64,000 nucleotides of DNA. Origin: Adiantum capillus-veneris. Taxonomy: Eukaryota > Streptophyta > Polypodiopsida > Polypodiales > Pteridaceae. The first letter of the stretch is position 1. The number at the start of each line of letters is the position of its first letter. Below the pieces are notes generated by a model. That model was not told the DNA's origin, ran no database searches, and saw only the letters and a list, made by a program, of their open reading frames with translations. Position numbers and translations under genes: made by a program. Location: NCBI GenBank assembly GCA_014529385.2, contig CM043967.1, forward strand, positions 128,319,182 to 128,383,181, read 5' to 3'. Below are positions 10,170 through 21,971 of the stretch, piece after piece.

Positions 10170-11000
10170 TAGATTTTGAGCTTGCCTTTAGGAAAACCAA
10201 GAAATCTTTGCAGATATTAGTGTAGTTATTGGCAAAAACTTCAAATTTTGACAAGAATATTTCAAGTTTGCCCATATTTTCATCGGTTAGGGAAAATGTA
10301 TTTCTCTAGCCCGAGTCTGAACCTCTTTGAGGTCTCAACTTATTATAATGGCAACCTCTTGAATGTCTCTTATTCTATCTTGTGTGGAAAACTAGGGCCC
10401 ACCATTTTGGTCATATTTTGGCACACAAATTTTCAAAAATTATATAAAAATTATAAGAAAAAACTTCAGCTCACTGGCTATATTTCTCATGTTTTGAGAT
10501 TTTCCAAATTCCAATTTAAACAAGCTATCAAAACTCCCAAAAAAATGTGTACCTTTGCTGCCATAAATTTTTGGTGGTCCCATCTTTGTTGACACTTTCT
10601 TTATGCATCCCAAAATTCTTCACTTATGTGGGAGAGTACCTTAAAGAGACTTGAATTTCCTCATGAAAATACAAGTGAAGTGCCCTTTGTTAATATTTTA
10701 ACGACTTAGCCCAATAATGCAAGTATTAAAAACTAGAAGGGTGGAATATTAATATTACATAGTGAAATAAAATATGGTAGAGGTCATAAAAAAGTTATAA
10801 TAAAATAGAAGTAGATGGATCAAATATTAATGCTAATAAATGTTTTTCTTTTACATGAATGTAAAGACTATAGTGTAGAAATAGACTTAGTTGAAGATAA
10901 ATGGTAAACATGAAAAAAAATCCAGGTGAGGTTCTTCGCGCAAAGGAGAGATGGAACAAAAATTTGGAAAACGGCCCTCATTAGTCCTCTCAGTAAAGCT
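10170..11000. other. AT-rich, no gene seen
   Basis: About 830 bases of AT-rich sequence without a credible frame or motif; repeated at about 16,420-17,210. Confidence 0.5.
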
Positions 11001-11008
11001 AGAGGCAT

Positions 11009-11982
11009 TTACGCCTCTACTTCCATAATTGAGTTGATTGAATAGTAGAGGAGACGATATCTAGTTGCCTTTTGAACTAGAGATTGCATTTGGCCATTAG
11101 TGAGATCTCTGGGACATTCACTTGTTTTCAAGAAAAGAAATGCGTCCTGACAAGGCTCCCTAGCTAGAGCATCAATGATCAACAACTCAAATTGTCTTTG
11201 AGTGAATGGGAAGCCCAAAATATTGTGCCAATATCCTCTAGGATCATAGGTAAAGGATAGGATAGTCACCTGAAATGTCCTAATAATAATACTTCTTGAT
11301 TCATGCCAAAAAGGATAGGATTTGTAGCCACAATAAGTGAAGGATAATTGAGTACTTTAGCTCCTTCCAAGACAATACTTAGAATCATGATCCCAAGATT
11401 CTACGAGAGTCCTCCATCTATGGCTTCCTTGTTGATGTGGAAAGTCCCAATTTTCTTCAGAACCTAGCTTACCGCTATTACCAAAGCAAGCAAAAGGGTC
11501 ACTATCCTCTTGGGTGTTGTGAAAAAGGTCCATTTCCTTTCCTCACATTGGTAATAAGACACCAACCTTGTAGCTCAAAGACAAGCTTGATACATGTTGT
11601 ACCAAAGTGCATAGCATACACAAAAGATAGGGTGCAATCCACTGGTTGAAAAAAAACTCATCTTGACTATATGCATGCAAGATCGTACTCCAATCTTTCT
11701 CATACTGGCATTCATTCTTTGTGATTCTTATGAAAACCGCTTGTGCTAAGGTTTCTTTAAATATTCTTTTAAAGCATCAAACGTAGTACAATCAAACACA
11801 ATCTCTACATATAGGTTGCCAAACCTAGATCTCCAATAAGTTGCCACTGCATACACTTGCTTAAGAATCTCCTTAGGGTGGACTCCAAAATACCACTCCT
11901 TGGTAACAACCATTCGAGTTTGGTCTACAATTGCTTCCTCTAATTGGTGTTGTGCCAAAGACTTCATGCTTCCTTCTTGCAA
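11009..11982 (-). pseudogene. Unrecognised minus-strand coding debris
   Basis: Three minus-strand frames in a row look protein-like but are not recognised: 11,982-11,746 (contains WYFGVHPKEILKQVYAVATYW), a stretch around 11,650-11,404 (WTLFHNT to HINKEAIDGG in shifting frames), and 11,269-11,009 (YDPRGYWHNILGFPFTQRQ, then LVQKATRYRLL). The last begins just after an acceptor-like TTTCAG. The duplicated copy at 17,250-18,224 keeps the 78-residue frame unchanged. They follow, in the same direction, the retropepsin-like fragment at 12,423-11,983 and may belong to the same element. Confidence 0.35.
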
Positions 11983-12423
11983 CTATATATCTGATGGATC
12001 CACCTTGTTGCGATGAGTGAGAATGAGACCCATTATTTCAAGAGAGTTGTCACTATCATTTTTTGCCGTAGATTCCTCCTGTGATTTTGTAGTAGAATTT
12101 CTAGGGAGCTCATCCATAGTAGTCCCTAGTTCCATCTCTTGGTGCTTAGTACCATCCTTAATGTTGCATAGAATCTCCTTGCCCTTTCTACCTTGCATCT
12201 TAAGAATTTCTGTATTCAAAGCTTGCTTTGCTCTCATGGACATGAGCCATGGAATTTTTAAGATAGTTGGGTAGCTCTCCCCCGTAGAAATCTTCAATCC
12301 GTGCATAGAAACATCACTCACAAGATCACAAGATTCTATAGACTCACCAATCATGAAATTTGAAATGCTAATTTTTTGTCGTGGCTTAGACTTCCTCTTG
12401 ATTGACTCCTTTTTAGCCTTCAT
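11983..12423 (-). pseudogene. Gypsy-type protease-region fragment (unit 1)
   Basis: A 146-residue frame with an SNFMIGESIESCDLVSDVSM stretch, then a SYPTILKIPWLMSMRAKQ-like run. That run corresponds to the YPxILGRPWLxxxxAxQ segment at the end of gypsy retropepsins, with the GRPWL core changed to KIPWL. A basic and then acidic tail follows (GRKGKEILCNIKDGTKHQE). The catalytic D-x-G half is not present. The copy in the second unit lost one C at about 18,523, which truncates its frame to 86 residues. Confidence 0.5.
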
Positions 12424-12534
12424 CTTGTCTCACCTTTGTAAAGATTACTCATGTCTAGAGTGATAAAATCCAATGGCGTCTACATATTCTACCTTGATCT
12501 TACCTCTTGCCACTCCGTTGATGGGTTTCTCTAT

Positions 12535-12640
12535 TGGGAGGCATTGTAGCAACGATCTAATCGCAAGCCACACAAAATTATCAAATCCATGGATCAATAA
12601 ACCGGCTAGGGCATGGAAGCATGAGCATCGGATGAATAGA
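12535..12640 (-). repeat. LARD 3' LTR tip, duplicated copy
   Basis: TGGGAGGCATTGTAGCAACG at 12,535 starts a 106-bp stretch matching the LTR at 31,455-31,560. It stops at GATGAATAGA, exactly where the TIR element begins. It was copied here by the 6.25-kb duplication. Confidence 0.85.
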
Positions 12641-12802
12641 AGGGTGTAAGCATGTTAACTTGTCATGCTTTTTGTGCTAGTTATCATGTGGCAACAAGCA
12701 TATCTTGTAAGCATAATGAGAGTGTAACTTTTCAAACGTGTGGGAATCCATCAAATATTTCAAAATAGGGAGACCACCCTGAATCCACTTTCCTGACCAT
12801 TT

Positions 12803-13043
12803 ATGCAGTGTTACTCTGAGGGGAGTGGGGCAGTCAAAATGCGTGGAGAGAAGCGGAGTGGGGCAGTCAACATGCATGGAGAGAAGCGGGGCACAGGGCC
12901 AGAGGTAACAGAGAAACCAAAAACAAAGTCGAAGGCTAAACTTTTTGCTGCTTCTTCTCCACCCCGAAAAAGGGTAAAGCTCTCTGATTCACTAGCATCC
13001 CCAACGGCAAAGACCTTGCATACAAAGGGGAAGGATGACTCAG

Positions 13044-13102
<59 letters not shown>

Positions 13103-14705
13103 CTCATTATGATTTGCGAGGATAGTTGCTGGTGCTGTCTTGGCTGGAGAGTTGTCCCTTGATGTCGGCTTTAGAAGTAGGCCATCTTGTGAATAGTTAC
13201 TTGAAATACAATCGCTCAAGTCGAAGTCTGGCTCACAAAACACAAACCAATGTTTGATTTGAACCTTGAAATTGGAAGGAAGTGCCTAATACTTCACTTT
13301 CCTACTGTTAACACACTCCTCGCTACATTATTTTTACCTACCAACAAATAGAAAAATCTGCTAATCTTGTGACATTGGGGTGTGCAGGCCGATGGAAAGC
13401 TCCAAAGTTTACATTCCCAGTACAGATCAAGTTCTGTATTACAGCAGAAGATTTCAATGATGTTCATGGCCTCTCCCTGGCTGGTGCCAACCCCAAACTA
13501 GTTAGGTGGGATCAGATCAGTGATGTGGAGTGGTTCAGTGTTTTTAGAGAGTCAAAGAATTGTAGTCACTATCGCATTAAATGCAGTTGTTTGCGTACTG
13601 ATATGTTAGACCAGGTGATGCAGTTGCATTACAAGGTGTACCAGAAGCCCCCAACAAACATGGAGATCAACTCTGCATTCGCCAAGCGGTTTGTAAAAGA
13701 ATTCAGCCCGACGGCAATTGCAAGTAGCTCAGCCATGCAATTTTCGCTGTCCAGCATTTGCAGGACCTCCGAGAGAAAGGGTACTACGAGGCCCATGTCG
13801 AAAAGTGGAGGATACGCAATGTATGTCAAAACATCAAGGAGGCGCAAGTTGAAATGAAGGAGGATACCAAGGAGACACCCATCTCTCGCCACAACACTCA
13901 CTAGTAGGCTGAAAGCCTGTCATTTTTTGGCGTTGAGAATTTGCAGCACATAAAGGCTGCCTCTGAAATTCCCAACAAACAACTGCAAGATGCTAAAGAA
14001 CATCTTCTAACTGCAAAATCAGAGTTTGAAGGTGCGAGGGTTGTCCAAGCAAAAAATGCTAGGGTCACCCCAATTGTGCTTTCTATGAGACAAAAGCTTC
14101 ACGACGCTGAAAATGAATTACAGAGGTTACTACAGAGCGACAGTGTGGATGCAAAGAGGGAAATAGAGTGTAGAGTAAAAATAGAGACATTGGAAGGTTT
14201 GGCATTTCCTGACAGTGAGGACACTCTTGCTGCTAGTGACTCAACTTGTCAGCATGTAAGTGTGTGACTTTTATGCTTCCACCGTATGATTGGAATATGT
14301 GCACAACAAACCTATGTACTTACCATGCTCCTCTTTTTTTTGGTGTGCAGACTAATGTGGAGGTTATGGAAGCTAAAGTGAATGCATGTGAAGGTCAACT
14401 GCAACTCCTAATGCACATGAGCAAGATGCTACAAGGCTCCTCCATTCCCACTGCCCTGTGTAATATAGAAGGGGTATGCGATGGGATGATGATCAACCCG
14501 TGCAGTGGCTGCAGTTTGCCACTTGAAGTAAAGGGAACCAATGCCACGGTCAAGATGCCCTGTGGGCATAGCTACCACTTTCTCTGCTTTGCCATTGCAT
14601 GCTCCTTGTTGACAAAATGTAGAGCTGTGACCTGGCAACAAAGGATACCACAAGAATGGTGTTGGAAACCCATAGGGCAAAGACATCCAATCACACCAAC
14701 AACTG
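12803..14705 (+). pseudogene. Coiled-coil/RING-like gene of the TIR element, copy 1
   Basis: Exon 1 (12,803-13,043) encodes a basic, Lys-rich segment (KPKTKSKAKLF, PRKRVKLS, nuclear-signal-like) and ends at a GT donor directly followed by a long CT microsatellite. Exon 2 begins after TGTGCAG at 13,388 and keeps the frame (phase 1): GRWKAPKFTFPVQIKF and onward. A frameshift or small intron near 13,710 leads to LQDLREKGYYEAHVEKW. Exon 3 (about 13,920-14,255) is a coiled coil. Exon 4 (14,351-14,705) has C-x2-C, then PCGHSYHFLC (C-x-H-x2-H-x2-C), resembling a RING-H2 finger, but the last Cys pair is not canonical. This copy lacks 27 bases (in frame) that copy 2 has at 20,692-20,718. Confidence 0.5.
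13048..13100 (+). repeat. (CT)n microsatellite at an intron start
   Basis: About 26 CT units begin directly behind the GTA of the predicted exon-1 donor. The second copy (about 19,289-19,324) is shorter, so the tract has changed length since the duplication. Confidence 0.95.
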
Positions 14706-14791
14706 GTAAGATTGTATAGGGTGTGCTAAATAGCATACCCAGTGTGTTAATTAGAATATTGAGTGTGTTAATTGGATATGCACATTAGTAT

Positions 14792-15905
14792 ACATCGGTC
14801 TTTTCAAAAGGATAGAATTATACATAACTACCGGACAAGTGTTAATGCACTCTGGCATTCGACGATCGTGAAAGCATGCAAGTCTGCATTATCTACATCC
14901 AAATGGCCTTTACTTGGAGAACGTGCTAATTTTCTTTGCCATTGAGACTCATTAAAGCTACCCCTTCCTTGAAAGTAAGGACATTCCCATTGTTGCATCT
15001 CAATCCCTTCACATTGGCTAAAACAAACAATGCATTAAATATATCATTGATGCAAGTAACATGCTCCCATCAAATCCGTGCTCCATACCTTATATAGCAG
15101 AGTTGTCTTTTTGAGGAGGAAGTTGAAAGGCAGCATACCTATTATAGAAAACAAGCATTTCCAAAACCTTAGTCACATTTGCAATAGATGAAAGTGCAAT
15201 ATATGGATTTGTTTGCAAAGGAAGAAATGAATAACATCGAGTACACATGCATGCAATGCCATCTTCAACTATGGTTGGAGATTCTTTTGAGCCGACAAAT
15301 GAAGGTGATGGTCGATCATTGCAAAGCACCTTGTAAAATTGTGAATATTCATGATCCAACAGGTAAAACAACTCATTTGTATCATTGCATGCAGGTTCAA
15401 GCTTTCAATGTAAGTGGACGTAAAGAGAAGTTTTCATTATCCACTTTGAAATGCTCTTTCAAAGCTTCAATAGTCATAGTGTGATATGATTTTCAAACAT
15501 CAGAATAAGCTTCTGCTTACAGAGAGGACCAAAGATAGTGATATGATGTCTCATTGCACATGTTGAACAACAATCATCCTAGGGTAAACGAGCCAGTTTA
15601 GTGAAGTCTACATTGAGTAAGACATTGCGCACAGTTTGCTGAATCATTTCAAGCTTGGAGGGGCTCAATCAAAAGACCTACGCAGGAGGTATTTACAACA
15701 AAAGTTTTCATCATGATCTACTGTTGGACGACGAAGATCAAGCAGGTTTTTTGCATTCCTATGTAACAAAAATGTGAGAGAGTGCGACAACCTCCAAGGG
15801 GAGTTTAGAGACAAATGCACCAACAAAGATACACATGATCTGATTACCAAGATCTCATTGTAGTTGAGATAACCACAAAATCACCCCCCTCAGGCTATCA
15901 CTTAA
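14792..15905 (-). pseudogene. Unrecognised Cys-rich spliced gene, copy P3
   Basis: Third copy of the minus-strand gene. The 93-residue frame at 15,371-15,090 is identical to the other copies. The Cys-rich exon is cut off at the duplication junction and carries several one-base losses between 14,880 and 15,030. The upstream frame (15,850-15,665) is also shifted. Confidence 0.45.
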
Positions 15906-17249
15906 CTAGAGCATTTATATTATATATTTTAGGGTAGGACGGTCATAAAGAGGGGCCCGCCTTTTAATTGGTGCCTCTAGCCTAGAGCGTATAGAGTACA
16001 CTTTTTTGCAAACCATAATCACTTGGAAAAGACAAACCAACAATGTTTTCTTATACATGCCCAAACTTAGAGCAAAGTCGAGAGGTGAAAAGGCCCAAAC
16101 TTAGGCAAAATTTTCCAAGAGGAGTGTTTTTTTTCGTGATGTGTGAATCGACAACACCTCTCTCTACCCTTTCTCAACGTTCAATTTGCCTCTCAATTTT
16201 ATTAAACTACACCTCCATGCTAAATTTTCCTCCTCAACCCATTCTCTTGGCGTTCAACTTTCTCTTCATTTTTTATTAAACTACGCTCAATTTTCCACTC
16301 AACCTCGTTCTCTGAGCTTATTATCATTAATTAAAACCTTGATGTCTCAACCCAATATTAGAAAAAACCCGGGGTTTAGTGTATTTTATAGCGAGTTGAA
16401 ATTGTAAAATCTTGGTTAGATTTTGGAGGCTTGCTTTAGGAAAACCAAGAAATCTTTGCAGATATTAGTGTAGTTATTGGCAAAAACTTCAAATTTTGAC
16501 AAGAATATTTCAAGTTTGCCCATATTTTCATCGGTTAGGGAAAATGTATTTCTCTAGCCCGAGTCTGAACCTCTTTGAGTCTCAACTTATTATATGGCAA
16601 CCTCTTGAATGTCTCTTATTCTATCTTGTGTGGAAAACTAGGCCCACCATTTTGGTCATATTTTGGCACTCAAATTTTCAAAAATTATATAAAAATTATA
16701 AGAAAAAACTTCAGCTCACTGCCTATATTTCTCATGTTTTGAGATTTTCCAAATTCCAATTTAAACAAGCTATCAAAACTCCAAAAAAATGTGTACCTTT
16801 GCTGCCATAAATTTTTGGTGGTCCCATCTTTGTTGACACTTTCTTTATGCATCCCAAAATTCTTCACTTATGTGGGAGAGTACCTTAAAGAACTTGAATT
16901 TCCTCATGAAAATACAAGTGAAGTGCCCTTGTTAATATTTTAACGACTTAGCCCAATAATGCAAGTATTAAAACTAGAAGGGTGAAATATTAATATTACA
17001 TAGTGAAATAAAATATGGTAGAGGTCATAAAAAAGTTATAATAAAATAAAGTAGATGGATCAAATATTAATGCTAATAAATGTTTTTCTTTACCCATGAG
17101 TAAAGACTATAGTGTAGAAATAGACTTAGTTAAGATAAATGGTAAACATGAAAAAAAATCCAGGTGAGGTTCTCGCGCAAAGGAGAGATGGAACAAAAAT
17201 TGGAAAACGGCCTCCATTAGTCCTCTCAGTAAAGCTAGAGGCATTTACG

Positions 17250-18665
17250 CCTCTACTTCCATAATTGATTGATTGAATAGTAGAGGAGACGATATCTAGT
17301 TGCCTTTTGAACTAGAGATTGCATTGTCCATTAGTGAGATCTCTGGGACATTCGCTTGTTTTCAAGAAAAGAAATGCGTCCTGACAAGGCTCCCTACTAG
17401 AGCATCAATGACAACAACTCAAATTGTCTTTGAGTGAATGGAAGCCCAAATATTGTGCCAATATCCTCCTAGGATCATAGGTAAAAGGATAGGATAGTCA
17501 CATCTGAAATGTCCTAATAATAAAACTCTTAGATTTCATGCAAAACAAGATAGGATTAGTAGCCACAATAAATAGAAGGATAAATTGAGTACTTTAAAGC
17601 TCCTTCCAAGATTACAATACTTAGAATCATGATCCCAAGATTCTACGAGAGTCCTCCATCTATGGCTTCCTTGTTGATGTGGAAAGTCCCAATTTTCTTC
17701 AGAACCTAGCTTACCGCTATTACCAAAGCAAGCAAAAGGGTCACTATCCTCTTGGGTGTTGTGAAAAAGGTCCATTTCCTTTCCTCACATTGGTAATAAG
17801 ACACCAACCTTGTAGCTCAAAGACAAGCTTGATACATGTTGTACCAAAGTGCATAGCATACACAAAAGATAGGGTGCAATCCACTGGTTGAAAAAAAACT
17901 CATCTTGACTATATGCATGCAAGATCGTACTCCAATCTTTCTCATACTGGCATTCATTCTTTGTGATTCTTATGAAAACCGCTTGTGCTAAGGTTTCTTT
18001 AAATATTCTTTTAAAGCATCAAACGTAGTACAATCAAACACAATCTCTACATATAGGTTGCCAAACCTAGATCTCCAATAAGTTGCCACTGCATACACTT
18101 GCTTAAGAATCTCCTTAGGGTGGACTCCAAAATACCACTCCTTGGTAACAACCATTCGAGTTTGGTCTACAATTGCTTCCTCTAATTGGTGTTGTGCCAA
18201 AGACTTCATGCTTCCTTCTTGCAACTATATATCTGATGGATCCACCTTGTTGCGATGAGTGAGAATGAGACCCATTATTTCAAGAGAGTTGTCACTATCA
18301 TTTTTTGCCGTAGATTCCTCCTGTGATTTTGTAGTAGAATTTCTAGGGAGCTCATCCATAGTAGTCCCTAGTTCCATCTCTTGGTGCTTAGTACCATCCT
18401 TAATGTTGCATAGAATCTCCTTGCCCTTTCTACCTTGCATCTTAAGAATTTCTGTATTCAAAGCTTGCTTTGCTCTCATGGACATGAGCCATGGAATTTT
18501 TAAGATAGTTGGGTAGCTCTCCCCGTAGAAATCTTCAATCCGTGCATAGAAACATCACTCACAAGATCACAAGATTCTATAGACTCACCAATCATGAAAT
18601 TTGAAATGCTAATTTTTTGTCGTGGCTTAGACTTCCTCTTGATTGACTCCTTTTTAGCCTTCATC
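17250..18665 (-). pseudogene. Gypsy-like and unrecognised minus-strand debris (unit 2)
   Basis: Duplicate of 11,009-12,423. The 78-residue frame at 18,224-17,988 is unchanged. The protease-like fragment is cut to 18,485-18,225 by a one-base C loss near 18,523. The part below about 17,600 has many indels relative to unit 1. Confidence 0.4.
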
Positions 18666-19043
18666 TTGTCTCACCTTTGTAAAGATTACTCATGTCTAGA
18701 GTGATAAAATCCAATGGCGTCTACATATTCTACCTTGATCTTACCTCTTGCCACTCCGTTGATGGGTTTCTCTATTGGGAGGCATTGTAGCAACGATCTA
18801 ATCGCAAGCCACACAAAATTATCAAATCCATGGATCAATAAACCGGCTAGGGCATGGAAGCATGAGCATCGGATGAATAGAAGGGTGTAAGCATGTTAAC
18901 TTGTCATGCTTTTTGTGCTAGTTATCATGTGGCAACAAGCATATCTTGTAAGCATAATGAGAGTGTAACTTTTCAAACGTGTGGGAATCCATCAAATATT
19001 TCAAAATAGGGAGACCACCCTGAATCCACTTTCCTGACCATTT

Positions 19044-19284
19044 ATGCAGTGTTACTCTGAGGGGAGTGGGGCAGTCAAAATGCGTGGAGAGAAGCGGAGT
19101 GGGGCAGTCAACATGCATGGAGAGAAGCGGGGCACAGGGGCCAGAGGTAACAGAGAACCAAAAACAAAGTCGAAGGCTAAACTTTTTGCTGCTTCTTCTC
19201 CACCCCGAAAAAGGGTAAAGCTCTCTGATTCACTAGCATCCCCAACGGCAAAGACCTTGCATACAAAGGGGAAGGATGACTCAG

Positions 19285-19327
<43 letters not shown>

Positions 19328-20958
19328 CTCATTATGATTTGCGAGGATAGTTGTTGGTGCTGCCTTGGCTGGAGAGTTGTCCCTTGATGTCGGCTTTAGA
19401 AGTAGGCCATCTTGTGAATAGTTACTTGAAATACAATCGCTCAAGTCGAAGTCTGGCTCACAAAACACAAACCAATGTTTGATTTGAACCTTGAAATTGG
19501 AAGGAAGTGCCTAATACTTCACTTTCCTACTGTTAACACACTCCTCGCTACATTATTTTTTACCTACCAACAAATAGAAAAATCTGCTAATCTTGTGACA
19601 TTGGGGGTGTGCAGGCCGATGGAAAGCTCCAAAGTTTACATTCCCAGTACAGATCAAGTTCTGTATTACAGCAGAAGATTTCAATGATGTTCATGGCCTC
19701 TCCCTGGCTGGTGCCAACCCCAAACTAGTTAGGTGGGATCAGATCAGTGATGTGGAGTGGTTCAGTGTTTTTAGAGAGTCAAAGAATTGTAGTCACTATC
19801 GCATTAAATGCAGTTGTTTGCGTACTGATATGTTAGACCAGGTGATGCAGTTGCATTACAAGGTGTACCAGAAGCCCCCAACAAACATGGAGATCAACTC
19901 TGCATTCGCCAAGCGGTTTGTAAAAGAATTCAGCCCGACGGCAATTGCAAGTAGCTCAGCCATGCAATTTTCGCTGTCCAGCATTTGCAGGACCTCCGAG
20001 AGAAAGGGTACTACGAGGCCATGTCGAAAAGTGGAGGATACGCAATGTATGTCAAAACATCAAGGAGGCGCAAGTTGAAATGAAGGAGGATACCAAGGAG
20101 ACACCCATCTCTCGCCACAACACTCACTAGTAGGCTGAAAGCCTGTCATTTTTTGGCGTTGAGAATTTGCAGCACATAAAGGCTGCCTCTGAAATTCCCA
20201 ACAAACAACTGCAAGATGCTAAAGAACATCTTCTAACTGCAAAATCAGAGTTTGAAGGTGCGAGGGTTGTCCAAGCAAAAAATGCTAGGGTCACCCCAAT
20301 TGTGCTTTCTATGAGACAAAAGCTTCACGACGCTGAAAATGAATTACAGAGGTTACTACAGAGCGACAGTGTGGATGCAAAGAGGGAAATAGAGTGTAGA
20401 GTAAAAATAGAGACATTGGAAGGTTTGGCATTTCCTGACAGTGAGGACACTCTTGCTGCTAGTGACTCAACTTGTCAGCATGTAAGTGTGTGACTTTTAT
20501 GCTTCCACCGTATGATTGGAATATGTGCACAACAAACCTATGTACTTACCATGCTCCTCTTTTTTTTGGTGTGCAGACTAATGTGGAGGTTATGGAAGCT
20601 AAAGTGAATGTATGTGAAGGTCAACTGCAACTCCTAATGCACATGAGCAAGATGCTACAAGGCTCCTCCATTCCCACTGCCCTGTGTAATATGGCTATGG
20701 GCACATTTATAGAAAGTATAGAAGGGGTATGCGATGGGATGATGATCAACCCGTGCAGTGGCTGCAGTTTGCCACTTGAAGTAAAGGGAACCAATGCCAC
20801 GGTCAAGATGCCCTGTGGGCATAGCTACCACTTTCTCTGCTTTGCCATTGCATGCTCCTTGTTGACAAAATGTAGAGCTGTGACCTGGCAACAAAGGATA
20901 CCACAAGAATGGTGTTGGAAACCCATAGGGCAAAGACATCCAATCACACCAACAACTG
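19044..20958 (+). CDS. Coiled-coil/RING-like gene of the TIR element, copy 2
   Basis: Same exon layout as copy 1. Exon 1 is 19,044-19,284; a plus-one and a minus-one indel near 19,140-19,157 scramble about eight codons, then restore the frame. Exon 2 starts at 19,615 after TGTGCAG. The coiled-coil exon ends at 20,481 at a CAT|GTAAGT donor. The last visible exon, 20,577-20,958, encodes TNVEVMEAKV, then CSGC, then MPCGHSYHFLC, then WCWKP, and ends at ACTG|GTAAG. The Cys/His spacing C-x2-C...C-x-H-x2-H-x2-C is RING-H2-like, which would suggest ubiquitin-ligase-type zinc binding, but the final pair is irregular. Exon 2 still contains a shift near 19,940. It may be the 5' part of a longer gene continuing at 21,972. 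Confidence 0.5.
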
Positions 20959-21004
20959 GTAAGATTGTATAGGGTGTGCTAAATAGCATACCCAGTGTGT
21001 TAAT

Positions 21005-21860
21005 TAGAATATTGAGTGTGTTAATTGGATATGATAATTAGCATATCTTGTATGCTAATTAGCATACTGGGTATGATGATTAGCATACTGGGACTGCTAG
21101 TAGCTACAAGATATGCTAATTAGCATATCGGGTATGCTAATTAGCATGCTGGATATGCAATTAGCATACCCAATGAGAATATTGAGTGTGTTAACTGGAT
21201 ATGCTAATTAGCATATCTTGTATGCTAATTAGGATACCCTGTGCTCATTGTATAGATTAGAGTAAGTTTGGCATATTAGCATATCTAGTAAGTTAAACTA
21301 CCATATCCAAATGCTAACTAGAAAATTGTATATGCTTATTAGCATATTGGATATGCTAATTAGCATACTGGATATGCTAAATAGCATATTGGGTATGCTA
21401 ATTAGCATACTGGGAATGCTCATTAGCATACTGGGTATGCTGATTCACGTACTGAGTATGCTAATTAGCATACTGGATATGCTTATTAGCATATTGGATA
21501 TGCTAATTAGCATACTGGATATGATAAATAGCATATTGGGTATGCTAAATAGCATACTGGTATGCTAATTAGCATACTAGGACTGCTGGTAGCTAGCATA
21601 CAAGGACTGTCTTTTAGCGTACAGGGTGTGCTTATTAGCATACCCACAATGTTAATTAGAATACTGAGTGTGTTGACTGGATATGCTAATTACCATATCT
21701 TGTATGCTAATTAGCATACTTGTGCTCAGTGTACAGTCTAGAGTAAGTTTGTCATAATGGCAATCTAGTAAGTAAGCTACCATCTCCAGATGCAAACTAG
21801 CATATTCGATATGCTAGTTAGCATACTTAGCAATTGGAATTAGCATACTAGGCTTGTCAG
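21005..21860 (+). repeat. Minisatellite of about 21 bp with a palindromic core
   Basis: Units close to TATGCTAATTAGCATACTGG recur across 850 bp. The core TATGCTAATTAGCATA is a perfect 16-base palindrome. Spacing is mostly a multiple of 21, so one frame (21,311-21,568) stays open and would read MLISILG-like heptads; this is most likely a by-product. It lies between the RING-like exon and the next predicted exon, that is, in an intron or spacer. Confidence 0.9.
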
Positions 21861-21971
21861 CATAATGGATTCCAATGTATGCCAGGCCGCACACATAGTC
21901 ATAGCATATCAAACATTTTCTAGCATACATGACATGCTTATATGAGTCTTAATCCACGTTTTTTGTTGCAG

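Larger units (their letters stand above)
12641..14780 (+). mobile_element. Left end of the TIR element, duplicated partial copy
   Basis: The 34-bp left terminal repeat (12,641-12,674, beginning AGGGTGTAAGCATGTTAACT) and 2.1 kb of the transposon are present, including the coiled-coil/RING gene. The copy stops in the first units of the palindromic minisatellite and has no right terminus. It could not move on its own by terminal recognition. Confidence 0.85.
8535..14791. repeat. 6.25-kb tandem duplication, unit 1
   Basis: The block from ACATCGGTCTTTTC (8,535) to 14,780-14,791 repeats from 14,792 to 21,033. It contains part of P2, gypsy-like minus-strand debris, the left LTR tip of the LARD and 2.14 kb of the left end of the TIR element. 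The junction at 14,780-14,792 falls where the TIR element's palindromic minisatellite begins. Confidence 0.95.
14792..21033. repeat. 6.25-kb tandem duplication, unit 2
   Basis: Matches 8,535-14,780 from end to end. From 14,792 to about 17,600 it differs by many single-base deletions and insertions, mostly in short runs (such as AAATTTTT to AAATT). From about 17,600 to 21,033 it is almost identical to unit 1. Confidence 0.95.

Noticed and set aside
21311-21568. Open frame reading MLISILG-like heptads
   Set aside because: It follows from a 21-bp tandem repeat; a repeat-unit length divisible by three keeps a frame open by itself.
21005-21860. Possible CRISPR-like array
   Set aside because: Units are contiguous, palindromic and have no unique spacers; this is eukaryotic DNA, so it is a minisatellite.
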